Shown here: piece by piece, positions 24,149 to 32,953 of the stretch
How positions within the stretch are numbered: the stretch's first letter is position 1
Layout: every line of letters starts with the position of its first letter
The notes under the pieces: generated by a model
What the model saw: only the letters and a program-made list of their open reading frames with translations
Database searches by the model: none
Told to the model about the DNA's origin: nothing
Program-made: the position numbers and the translations under genes
From: Planctomycetota bacterium
GTDB lineage: Bacteria; Planctomycetota; Phycisphaerae; Sedimentisphaerales; Anaerobacaceae
Assembly: GCA_014384025.1 (NCBI GenBank)
Contig: JACNGQ010000155.1
Location: forward strand, 1 to 34,279
Direction: 5' to 3'
Length of the DNA stretch: 34,279 nt

Positions 24149-26491
24149 ATGAATGATTTAATAAGATATCATGACAATGACCAGGTGATTGAACAAAACA
24201 TTGTTAGCTTTGAATCTCCACCCGAATCTTACGGAGAAAGCACATCAAACTTAATGCTGGGCATACTGCGGCGCTGGCCCATCGTGTTTCTGGTATTCAT
24301 TTTAATAGGCGCGATTGGAATTCCGGCAATATGGTTTCTGGTTGAACCTCTTCACACCGTCGCAGGTGCGATAAAGGTTGAACCTATTCTTGAAAACATC
24401 TTGACAGGCGAAGGAGACAGAGGACTTATATCAAATTATCAAAACTATATGAACACTCAGGCAATCCTAATCACCAGTAACGAAATTGTGCAAGGAGCAG
24501 CAGATTACCTGGTAGATAAAAATCTTTCATTCTTTAGTGGTGAGCCTACTAATCCTGTCATGAAAATTAAACAAAAAATAATGAATACTAGGAAAAGTAC
24601 TGACATTGCAGAAATTTTGAAACAGGCAATATCTGATGAAATTATCACAGTCGCTCCGGTTGATCGTACTGAATTAATAACAATAACTATGAAAAGCTCA
24701 GAGTCGAAAGAAGCTCAACAGATTGTGGATGCTTTTATCCGCTCCTATATGGCTAAGGAAGGAAGAGGCTTAACCCGGGAACAGAACAGAAAACTACAAC
24801 TATTGAATGACGAGAGAAGTAGCCTGGAGAATGCATTAATAACTCATCAGGAACAAATCCGTCTTAAGGCGAAACCATATGGAACCCCTTCCCCTGCTGA
24901 CGGGAATGATATACTGCAACGCCAACGTATTACCTTGTTATACGCCGAACTCGCTAAGTTAGAGTCACGCGAAATTAATCTTAAAACGCAAGTGGAATTA
25001 CTTAAGGAGTTTCCGGAGCAGGGTATAGAGCCTGAAGAAATGATAAGAATTCGAAACGAATATGTAAACTCCAATCCGGCAGTACAGGAATTGACCCGAA
25101 CGATTATTCAACTTGAACGTGACTTGATTATGGCGCAACAGAATTTATCGGTTGAAAATCCGGCTCTTCGACAAAAACAAGAGCTTATAGATGCATTTCA
25201 ATTACGCCTTAAAGATGAACGTGAGGAAGCAGAGAAAGAATTCGATCTGATGGTCTTAAAAGAGGCCATTAACGCCAGCATAGTAAAACGGAGAACTGCA
25301 GAGGCGGAGCTGACACAAACGGAAAAACATAAAGAGCGTTTAAAGAATGAGCTGGCTGATGAAAATATTGTAATGGTTAGAGTTGGCAACACGCAACTGG
25401 AAATTAGGGATTATCAGTATGCATTTGAGCGGGACAAAAAAATGTATGATCAAGTAACTCGTCGAATACAGGAATTGCAAATGGAACAAAAGCGCCCTGC
25501 AAGGATTTATGTTGCTTATTTTGCAGAAATTGGCCCCGGTCTTGATAAGCGTATGAAATACATAATGGCCCTTTTATTCGGAGCACTGGCTTCTGGAGTG
25601 CTGTTGGCTTCCCTGATAAACAAATTGGACTTGCGTTTGCAAAAACCTGATGATGTTAGTAAGAGTATCGGCCTGCGAATAATAGGCACTACTACCAGTT
25701 CACACAATATCAAACCATATCTTCTTCCTGAACAAATAGCCGGAGATTACCAAACCATTCGGACCAATTTAGGATTGATAAATGACGAAGGAATACCACG
25801 GAAATTAGTAGTTACAAGCCCGGGTATGCGGGAGGGTAAGACCACCTTTTCTGTTAATCTGGCGACAAGCATGTCCAGGGCGGGGAAAAAGGTTCTGCTT
25901 ATAGATGGCAACTTAAGAAAACCTGATGTTGCGCAAATGTTGGGTATCCCTGAAGGTTCAAGATATGGGTTGCAGGATGTACTTTTGGGAGAAGAATTTG
26001 ACAACGCAGTTTATACTATGCCTTCAACCGGCCTGGATGTGCTGATTGCCGATTCACAAAGTAGAATAAATGATTACGAACTATTAGCTTCTCCAGGGAC
26101 ACGCCAGTGTATAGATATGCTTAGCCAGTATTACGATCATGTGATTATAGATACTACTCCGATCCTGGCTTTCCCTGATGCACTCATATGGGCTAGGCTT
26201 GGAGATGCGGTTATTTTAGTCAGCTACGCCGGCTACACGACTACGACGGATCTCAAGGAAGCTAAGGATCGGCTGACCAGAATAAATGTAAAAGTATTGG
26301 GTACAGTATTGAGTAACGTCCAGTCTGAGTACAGTTATTTTCGCAGTGATATGAAACGTGATGCACAAAAGGGCAAATCAAGAGGGGGCATCAGGCGAGG
26401 AAAGAGAAAGCCATCTGTTAATATGCAAAGCATGGAAGACAATACGGACGATTCTACAACCACTGAGTTGAATCAGCAAGTCGAAGATTAG
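24149..26491 (+). CDS. Wzc-like chain-length determinant / bacterial tyrosine kinase
   Basis: This 780-residue protein has an N-terminal Wzz-type region with a membrane segment at about residues 45-65 and a long periplasmic coiled-coil region (about 200-440). A second membrane segment lies near 470-490, followed by a CpsD/BY-kinase domain. The kinase shows Walker A MREGKTT (K564), a Walker A' variant LIDGNLRKP (D586) and Walker B VIIDTTPI (D668). The C-terminal tail is basic and has only two close tyrosines (YSYF) instead of the usual Tyr cluster. The ATG at 24149 is chosen because GGAGG (24135-24139) precedes it by 9 bases; the frame extends upstream to a TTG at 24062. It would control polymer length and export, with autophosphorylation possible but limited by the tail. 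Confidence 0.93.
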   Translation: MNDLIRYHDNDQVIEQNIVSFESPPESYGESTSNLMLGILRRWPIVFLVFILIGAIGIPAIWFLVEPLHTVAGAIKVEPILENILTGEGDRGLISNYQNYMNTQAILITSNEIVQGAADYLVDKNLSFFSGEPTNPVMKIKQKIMNTRKSTDIAEILKQAISDEIITVAPVDRTELITITMKSSESKEAQQIVDAFIRSYMAKEGRGLTREQNRKLQLLNDERSSLENALITHQEQIRLKAKPYGTPSPADGNDILQRQRITLLYAELAKLESREINLKTQVELLKEFPEQGIEPEEMIRIRNEYVNSNPAVQELTRTIIQLERDLIMAQQNLSVENPALRQKQELIDAFQLRLKDEREEAEKEFDLMVLKEAINASIVKRRTAEAELTQTEKHKERLKNELADENIVMVRVGNTQLEIRDYQYAFERDKKMYDQVTRRIQELQMEQKRPARIYVAYFAEIGPGLDKRMKYIMALLFGALASGVLLASLINKLDLRLQKPDDVSKSIGLRIIGTTTSSHNIKPYLLPEQIAGDYQTIRTNLGLINDEGIPRKLVVTSPGMREGKTTFSVNLATSMSRAGKKVLLIDGNLRKPDVAQMLGIPEGSRYGLQDVLLGEEFDNAVYTMPSTGLDVLIADSQSRINDYELLASPGTRQCIDMLSQYYDHVIIDTTPILAFPDALIWARLGDAVILVSYAGYTTTTDLKEAKDRLTRINVKVLGTVLSNVQSEYSYFRSDMKRDAQKGKSRGGIRRGKRKPSVNMQSMEDNTDDSTTTELNQQVED

Positions 26492-26527
26492 ATTACTATT
26501 TACGAGGCATTGGTTATTAATCCCCAA

Positions 26528-28183
26528 ATGAACCTGATTATCGTACACGAAAAACAAACAACCACTTCGTACACATCAGACAGCAGTGATAGTTTACTTC
26601 GGTTTGCTCTGGCCAACGAGCCTGTTGCTGGTGTTGTTCTCGATGGCTTAAGCAGATGCTTGCGTTGGAGCCGCAACGGAAAAATCTTTTGCGCCATCCC
26701 GGAAGAATGGAACATTGAAACTCATGTGCCAAGGTTAAAGACAGTGGCTTATGCTGAAAATGTGCCAATCTGCCCGGAGTTTCTGCAAAAGGCTAAGCGA
26801 AGATTTTGGCTTGTTATTTCCAATGCTCAGTTTGCCGCTCATATTGACCACCTACTGCTCAACAAACTGCTGGCTAAAATCCAGGCCGACTTGGTGGCGG
26901 TTAATGTCGAGCCGGACCTGTCGGAAAAACGAGAAAAAATGCGTTTGACAGCTCAGGGTAAAGTAGCAGGTTTTCGTCGGTTATATTATGATTCGACTGA
27001 ACCGGCTCCCATTTTTAATAATTGGCCTCATTATCTATTTATTAAAACCAGCATTTTTGAACAGCTTCTCGTTGATGGTGCTTTACCTCAATCCTTTTCC
27101 ACTCTTATAGAGAACTGCCGATCAAATTCTTTGAAGTCATATGCGGCTAATATAGGGGGGATTGTATTTGATTTAGAGACGCAGGAAGGCTTGCTGAGCT
27201 TTTGCGGGGCCGGAATTTCTAAAATGAGAAATTCTAAATTCGAATTTCATAATTCGAATAAAATATCACAGGATTCAAAATTAATCGGGAAGGTGTTGTT
27301 AGGAAAAAATGTTTGCATCGGTCCAAAGACAACCGTCATTGGCCCAACCATCATCGGAAACAACGTTAAAGTTCAACACGGAGCAGTAATAAACTCATCT
27401 ATCATTGACTCTGAAGTCTCTGTACCCCGGAACAAAGTTGTGCATAACCGAGTTATAAAAGGACCGCAGTATGATTGGAAACAGTTAACTCCCTCGACTA
27501 ACAATAGTGCCGTCTTCAATTCGGCCAGCAAACGGCATATCATTGAGAGTTTCCGCTGCTGGCCAAGATGTTCTTACACCGGCTGCTTCAAGCGAATTAC
27601 TGATTGTTTCGTTGCAATAATAGTGCTAATTCTATTTGCCCCCATAATACCTTTCATTGCCTTAGCGACAAAATTAACTTCACCAGGCCCGGTGTTTTTT
27701 AAGCATAAACGTCAGGGGCGCTATGGGAAAATATTCAACTGTCTAAAGTTTCGGACAATGAAGCTCGGTGCCGATAAGATGCAGGATAAGCTTCGGTTTG
27801 TTAGCCAGGTCGATGGTCCGCAATTCAAGATAGATGATGACCCGCGAATCGGTACTGTCGGCAGATTCCTGCGGGAAACCTATTTAGATGAAATACCTCA
27901 ATTCATCAATGTATTACTTGGCCAAATGAGCATTGTTGGTCCAAGACCTTCTCCTGAATCAGAGAATACATTATGTCCGTTTTGGCGTGATGCGAGATTG
28001 TCTGTTCGCCCGGGGATCACGGGACTATGGCAGGTTTGCAGAACACGTCAGCCAATGAAAGACTTTCAGGAATGGATACATTATGACACTGAATATGTCA
28101 GAAATCTGTCACTATGGTTGGACTTGTGGATATCCTGGAAGACAACAAAAAAACTATTTGAAAACTTCGTCAGCCAATTCTAA
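26528..28183 (+). CDS. fusion: nucleotidyltransferase-like/LbH + initiating sugar-phosphate transferase
   Basis: This is a 551-residue protein. Residues 1 to about 245 are only faintly like a sugar nucleotidyltransferase and lack the GxGxR...PK signature. Residues about 252-310 are LbH hexapeptide repeats (LIGKVLLGKNVCIGPKTTVIGPT). From about 355 onward is a bacterial sugar transferase domain (PF02397 type): one hydrophobic hairpin (CFVAIIVLILFAPIIPFIAL), then KRQGRYGKIFNCLKFRTM, LDEIPQ (D454-E455), MSIVGPRPSPE and RPGITGLWQV. Such PglC/WcaJ-type enzymes put the first sugar phosphate on undecaprenyl phosphate. ATG 26528 is preferred over the TTG at 26510; neither has a well-placed ribosome site. 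The usual WcaJ N-terminal membrane domain is replaced by the LbH module, paralleling the exosortase fusion upstream. Confidence 0.87.
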   Translation: MNLIIVHEKQTTTSYTSDSSDSLLRFALANEPVAGVVLDGLSRCLRWSRNGKIFCAIPEEWNIETHVPRLKTVAYAENVPICPEFLQKAKRRFWLVISNAQFAAHIDHLLLNKLLAKIQADLVAVNVEPDLSEKREKMRLTAQGKVAGFRRLYYDSTEPAPIFNNWPHYLFIKTSIFEQLLVDGALPQSFSTLIENCRSNSLKSYAANIGGIVFDLETQEGLLSFCGAGISKMRNSKFEFHNSNKISQDSKLIGKVLLGKNVCIGPKTTVIGPTIIGNNVKVQHGAVINSSIIDSEVSVPRNKVVHNRVIKGPQYDWKQLTPSTNNSAVFNSASKRHIIESFRCWPRCSYTGCFKRITDCFVAIIVLILFAPIIPFIALATKLTSPGPVFFKHKRQGRYGKIFNCLKFRTMKLGADKMQDKLRFVSQVDGPQFKIDDDPRIGTVGRFLRETYLDEIPQFINVLLGQMSIVGPRPSPESENTLCPFWRDARLSVRPGITGLWQVCRTRQPMKDFQEWIHYDTEYVRNLSLWLDLWISWKTTKKLFENFVSQF

Positions 28184-28203
28184 TAACGGGAAAGGAAAAG
28201 GAA

Positions 28204-31200
28204 ATGCCAAGAAGATACTTTAACTGGAAACTGGCAATTGTTCTGATAATCAGTATTTGTGTTTTGGGAGTGACGGCCTTTGGACTGCGCCAATGGCAAA
28301 GAACTAACAGGGCTGATCAGGGGCTTATTCTCGGCAATAAGGCATATGACGAACAAAGGTGGGAAGAAGCAGCAGAGAATTTTGGTCGTTATCTTGCGAT
28401 TGAGCAGATTGATGTGCCGATATTACACAAATACGCCGAGGCACAACTTAAAATCAGACCTTCCAAACGCAGTAATATTGCTCAAGCCGAGAATGCTTAT
28501 CGAATTATTCTGAGAGTGGATAAGGATAATTTCAAAGCTGCTATGCAGCTTACTGAATTATATTTATCGAGGTATATGTATAGGCCGGGCGAGGCTGAGT
28601 TAATTGCCTCGAAATATCTCGACAACAATGACGATTCTGATCCTAAGCTTCGTGAGATGTTGGCCCTGGCAATGGCCAGGCAACGAAAGTTCACTGAAGC
28701 CGCAGCGGAATTGAGGGCTATTGTACAAGAGCACCCTGGCCAAATATTAGCCTATGAAATGTTGGGACTGCTAACAGAGCAGCGGCCGGATGATTTTCCT
28801 GATCCTGTACAATGGTTAGACGAAGCTGTAAAGAATAATCCGTCTTCGGCCCTTGCATATATAGTCCGTGCCGGTTTCTATCAAAGCAAAGACAGCGCCA
28901 AAGCTTTAACTGACCTGGAACAGGCTGAAAAGCTGGATTTGTCCGACCCTAATGTGGAGTTGCGCCTTGCTGGCGAATTTATTATTACAAATGACTTGGA
29001 TAAGGCGGAGAAACATCTAATTTCTGTACAAGCGTCCATTCCGACAGACACGCGCGTGTGGGCAAGATGGGCCGAGCTCGCGATGAAATCGAATTCAAAG
29101 GAAAAGATGCAGAAGATAGCCGAGGCCGGCTTAAAGGAGCTTTCTTCTCAACCCTGGGATTTTATGCCCACAGCTACAGAACTGTTTATCCGGTCTGGCC
29201 AACTCGACCGTGCTGCCGAGTATATATCTGAAATGAATCAAAAGGATATTGCACCCATAGAAGTTACATTCCTGGAAGGACGTTTAGCTGCCGAGAGGGG
29301 ACATCTGTTTAAGGCCATTAACTATTGGCAGGAGTCGATGGGATTGGGTAATACGTTCCCACAGGTTCGATTGGCGTTATCATCAGTTCTGTCTCGCGTT
29401 GGTAATACTCAATCAGCACTGCGACAATTACGCGCCCTGGTTTCTGAAAATCCAGATTTTATAACTGGACATCTGGCATTGGCTAAGCTGTTGGCGCAGG
29501 GAAGAAATTGGGCTGAGTCAGCCAGGTATGCTGCAATTGCTAAGCAACTTTCGCCGGAAAATTCAGAAGCTATTTTGCTGGATTTACAAGCTAAGATCCA
29601 ATTGCAGGCATTAAGCTCCGCGGGTAAAAATGTTCAAATGTTTCAGGACATAGAAAAAGAATTGACCGAATTGGAGAAGGCTGTAAATAACCTTCTTGAG
29701 ATCAAACTTTTGAAGTTCCAGCTTGCGCTGCTGCAGAACAATTTCACCGATGCCCAGGCGTTAGTAACTCAATTGAAAAATGACTATCCTTCGCAGATAA
29801 TGACTACTATGGCTGAAGTTGGCTTACTTGTTGCTCAGGACAAAAAAGATGAAGCAATGTTGATATTATTAAAAGCATTGGATGAATTTCCACAGGCTAT
29901 TGAGCCGGTAATATACCTTACAGATTTATTAGACCGGCAAGGTGATAAGGAAAAATGTGAAGAAATTATTAAAGAGGCTTTAGAGCGTATCGACCAGCCT
30001 GTTGCCAAGCGTACATTAGGTCTGCTGCTTAGAGATTTATATATTAAATGGAATCAGAATGACAATGTTTATTCACTTCTTAATACACTTGTACAAGAAC
30101 TGCCCGAAGACATTCTTTTAAAACGACGGCTTTTATTTTGCGAACAAGTTATCGGTGACCCTGAAAGAGCCCAGAAACTCGTTGAAGATATCAAGTCACT
30201 TGAGGGCGAGGAAGGTTGGCAATGGCGATATGAACAAGCAAAAATCTGGTTATTATCCGAAGATTTCGAAGCTCATTATGCGCAAATCGTTTCACTTCTA
30301 CAGAAAAACTTACAGGTAAATCCGAACGACCAGGGAAGTCGGATGCTCTTAGCGGTAGCCTACGATATTTCCGGCGTGCTGCAACTGGCAATTTCAACAT
30401 ACCGTGAAGCACTTAGCCGCTCTCCGGATCACCCTCAGATTGTTGCTGCACTTGTAGCTGCTCTCTACAAAGCAAAGGAAGATGAAGAGGCCCAGCGGCT
30501 TCTGGAACGAGCTTCCCAGCAAACGCCCGATAACCCGCAACTGCAATTGCTAAGCTATCAAAGCTACCTCAGACGCGACGAGTTAGGTTCAGCTTCAGAT
30601 GTGTTAGAGGATTTTCTCAGTAATGACCCCAATAATCAAGCTGCCCGTTTAGCCTTTGCAAAACTCAAGACACAACAAGGTCATTTTGACGAGGCTGAAG
30701 AATTACTGACTAAACTGAAAATCCAGGACCCTAACTCACTGCCGGTAGCTGTTGCACAAATACAGCTTAATATTCGTCAAAACAAACCCGCAGAAACATT
30801 GAAACTTTGTGATGAAATAATAAGCAATCTTGACAACGCAGATGCTTATATGATTCGCGCCGGAACATACTCTTCTTTTGGGCAAAATGATAAGGCAATA
30901 GAAGACTTTGAGCACGCTGCTGCCATCGAACCCAACAACGTTGAGGTTTGGATGGCCAAAAGCGAGTTTTACCGTTTCATAGGCCGGCCGGTTGAAGCGA
31001 TTGCTGATATAAAGTATGCGCTGTCTTTGGCCTCGAGCGATATCCGAATACAAAAACAGGCTATCCGGTTGTTTTTAGAGTCAGGCGACGCGGACAAAGT
31101 TCTTCAGGGAAAGACTATCCTTACTGAAGCTCTAAACTCAAATCCTGATGATAACGACTTGCTTTTATTCGAAGTGGGTGTACTGATTAGCGAAAGAACA

Positions 31201-32382
31201 GCTCCGTCTTTTAACAAAGCGGAACAGCACCTTCGGAAGATAACCGAAGGCCAACCCGAAATCAGCAGGGCTTGGGAGCTTCTTGGAGAAATCTTTTTAA
31301 TACAAGGACAGGCCGAAAAAGCTATGGAAACCGTATTTCGGGGTCTTTCATATACACCAAACGATAAGGAGCTACTATTGTTAAAAGCTCATCTTGAGAA
31401 GAAACGTTCACCGGTACTGGCGATTCCAACTCTCAAGGCGCTGCTTGAAGTGGACCCTAACAATACTAATGCTACATTGAGTCTGGCTGGAATATATATT
31501 AAAGTTAGCGAACCTGAGAAAGCAGTAAATCTTCTCGAAGCACAATTAGCTTCTCGCATCGGTACCCCTGAGGAGAGAATAATAAAAATAGCCCTTGCAG
31601 TAGCATTACACAAGAACGGTGACAAGGCGGATGCGCAAAAGCATTTTGACTCTCTACTTAAATCTGAACCTGATGACCCAGCTCCCTTAGTAAATCAGGT
31701 AGGATTGCTTAGAGATGAACAATTATGGACTCAGCTAAACCAGAAGGTTGCTGAGTGGTATCATAAGCACCCAGAAGATAGTCGTACGCTCATCAATATT
31801 GCCAGAGATCTGATGGCATTTAATGATATCCAATCCAAGACAGCGGCTGAAGATGTACTTCGGATGGTACTGAAAAACGAATCTGATTCTATTGATGCTA
31901 TGACTACCATTGCTACACTATTATATTCCGGCGGTCGTTCTGATGAATCGGTACCACTCTATCAAAAGGTGATACAGCTTCAGTCTAATAATCAAGTTGC
32001 TATTAACAATCTGGCCTGGATATTATGTGAAGATAATGGTAAGCCCCAGGAGGCACTTGAGCTTGCTCAGAAAGGTCTAAAAATATATCCGGACTACATT
32101 GATCTTATCGATACACGTGGTTTTATTTATTACCAAATGGGTGAATACGACAAGGCAGTAGAGGATTTTACGACGTGCACTGAAATGTATCTGAAAGGAA
32201 TGCCGGCGGCTGTTGCTTCACATTTTCGTTTAGCAAAGACTTTTGTAAAACTCGGACAAAATGTAAAAGCTATTAATCATCTGAACCAGGCTTTGAACTT
32301 GGAGAGCCAAATTGGGGGTTTATCAAATTTAGAAATTGATGAGGCTCAACGTTTGCTCAAACAGTTACAGGAGGGCAATTAA
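28204..32382 (+). CDS. giant membrane-anchored TPR protein (PEP-CTERM/EPS-system type)
   Basis: This 1392-residue protein has an N-terminal membrane anchor (about residues 10-28, LAIVLIISICVLGVTAFGL) and then near-continuous TPR-like helical repeats to the end, for example NKAYDEQRWEEAAENFGRYL and GFIYYQMGEYDKAVEDF. A Cys lies in the anchor but not in a lipobox, so it is probably not a lipoprotein. The comparable PrsT-type TPR protein of exosortase loci is usually about 900 residues, so this one is long. A strong ribosome site (AAGGAAAAGGAA) lies directly before the ATG. It may scaffold export or processing machinery in the periplasm (inference). The final codons contain the ribosome site of the next gene. 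Confidence 0.87.
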   Translation: MPRRYFNWKLAIVLIISICVLGVTAFGLRQWQRTNRADQGLILGNKAYDEQRWEEAAENFGRYLAIEQIDVPILHKYAEAQLKIRPSKRSNIAQAENAYRIILRVDKDNFKAAMQLTELYLSRYMYRPGEAELIASKYLDNNDDSDPKLREMLALAMARQRKFTEAAAELRAIVQEHPGQILAYEMLGLLTEQRPDDFPDPVQWLDEAVKNNPSSALAYIVRAGFYQSKDSAKALTDLEQAEKLDLSDPNVELRLAGEFIITNDLDKAEKHLISVQASIPTDTRVWARWAELAMKSNSKEKMQKIAEAGLKELSSQPWDFMPTATELFIRSGQLDRAAEYISEMNQKDIAPIEVTFLEGRLAAERGHLFKAINYWQESMGLGNTFPQVRLALSSVLSRVGNTQSALRQLRALVSENPDFITGHLALAKLLAQGRNWAESARYAAIAKQLSPENSEAILLDLQAKIQLQALSSAGKNVQMFQDIEKELTELEKAVNNLLEIKLLKFQLALLQNNFTDAQALVTQLKNDYPSQIMTTMAEVGLLVAQDKKDEAMLILLKALDEFPQAIEPVIYLTDLLDRQGDKEKCEEIIKEALERIDQPVAKRTLGLLLRDLYIKWNQNDNVYSLLNTLVQELPEDILLKRRLLFCEQVIGDPERAQKLVEDIKSLEGEEGWQWRYEQAKIWLLSEDFEAHYAQIVSLLQKNLQVNPNDQGSRMLLAVAYDISGVLQLAISTYREALSRSPDHPQIVAALVAALYKAKEDEEAQRLLERASQQTPDNPQLQLLSYQSYLRRDELGSASDVLEDFLSNDPNNQAARLAFAKLKTQQGHFDEAEELLTKLKIQDPNSLPVAVAQIQLNIRQNKPAETLKLCDEIISNLDNADAYMIRAGTYSSFGQNDKAIEDFEHAAAIEPNNVEVWMAKSEFYRFIGRPVEAIADIKYALSLASSDIRIQKQAIRLFLESGDADKVLQGKTILTEALNSNPDDNDLLLFEVGVLISERTAPSFNKAEQHLRKITEGQPEISRAWELLGEIFLIQGQAEKAMETVFRGLSYTPNDKELLLLKAHLEKKRSPVLAIPTLKALLEVDPNNTNATLSLAGIYIKVSEPEKAVNLLEAQLASRIGTPEERIIKIALAVALHKNGDKADAQKHFDSLLKSEPDDPAPLVNQVGLLRDEQLWTQLNQKVAEWYHKHPEDSRTLINIARDLMAFNDIQSKTAAEDVLRMVLKNESDSIDAMTTIATLLYSGGRSDESVPLYQKVIQLQSNNQVAINNLAWILCEDNGKPQEALELAQKGLKIYPDYIDLIDTRGFIYYQMGEYDKAVEDFTTCTEMYLKGMPAAVASHFRLAKTFVKLGQNVKAINHLNQALNLESQIGGLSNLEIDEAQRLLKQLQEGN

Positions 32383-32385
32383 CTC

Positions 32386-32736
32386 ATGAACAAATCACCA
32401 AATCTACCAATTGAGAATGTTGCTGGCTATGATTTCCGCGGTAGGGATCAAGAAATCATATTGCTTAATACAAAAGAGTGGTCGTACGTTAAAAAGCGAT
32501 ATAACTTAACACCTCGTGAGTGCCAAATCGCCGAGTTGATCTGCCAGGGTCTGCACAATGGTAAAATAGCTAAAGATTTGCGCATCAGTCCTGGTACTGT
32601 AAAAACTCACACGAGAAATATTTATCGAAAGACTCGCGTCAAAAGCAAAATTGCAATGCTCTTAAGGTTTGTCACTGATGTAAGAGCAATTTCTTCCCAA
32701 TATGATCAGACACATTTCACTAAAATCTCAGATTAA
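32386..32736 (+). CDS. small LuxR-type (GerE) HTH regulator
   Basis: This 116-residue protein has an N-terminal segment of about 40 residues of unknown type, then a LuxR/GerE helix-turn-helix: LTPRECQIAELICQGLHNGKIA followed by LRISPGTVKTHTRNIYRKT, with the conserved E, the GTVKTH recognition helix and K positions. There is no receiver domain. It starts 3 bases after the TPR stop codon, with AGGAGGG (32369-32375) inside the TPR gene, so it is translated with the locus. It is a candidate local regulator of the polysaccharide genes; what it senses, if anything, is not visible. Confidence 0.9.
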   Translation: MNKSPNLPIENVAGYDFRGRDQEIILLNTKEWSYVKKRYNLTPRECQIAELICQGLHNGKIAKDLRISPGTVKTHTRNIYRKTRVKSKIAMLLRFVTDVRAISSQYDQTHFTKISD

Positions 32737-32868
32737 AAAAAAGTATGACTGGATTTTGCCATCTTATTAAAAAATATAATTCAAAAAAAATATCAGCATT
32801 TCACGGAAAACTGCTTCAATACTAAACTTTGTATTTACTCTTCAATTTGCAGTAATTCTCACTTGCCA

Positions 32869-32889
32869 ATGAATGGTATTGTCATTCAT
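32869..32889. repeat. 7-bp inverted repeat between convergent genes
   Basis: ATGAATG (32869-32875) and CATTCAT (32883-32889) form a perfect stem with a 7-base loop in the 217-base gap between the regulator and rho, which face each other. No T run follows on either strand, so it is not a standard terminator. The rest of the gap is AT-rich with no gene. Confidence 0.3.
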
Positions 32890-32953
32890 ATTCTATAAAA
32901 CACTTCCAACCTCAGTATCTTAGCCCGACAACAAGCAGTCTTTGTTTATTCTC

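Noticed and set aside
32737-32953. Bidirectional terminator between the regulator and rho
   Set aside because: The only good stem (32869-32889) is AT-rich and lacks a T run on either side.
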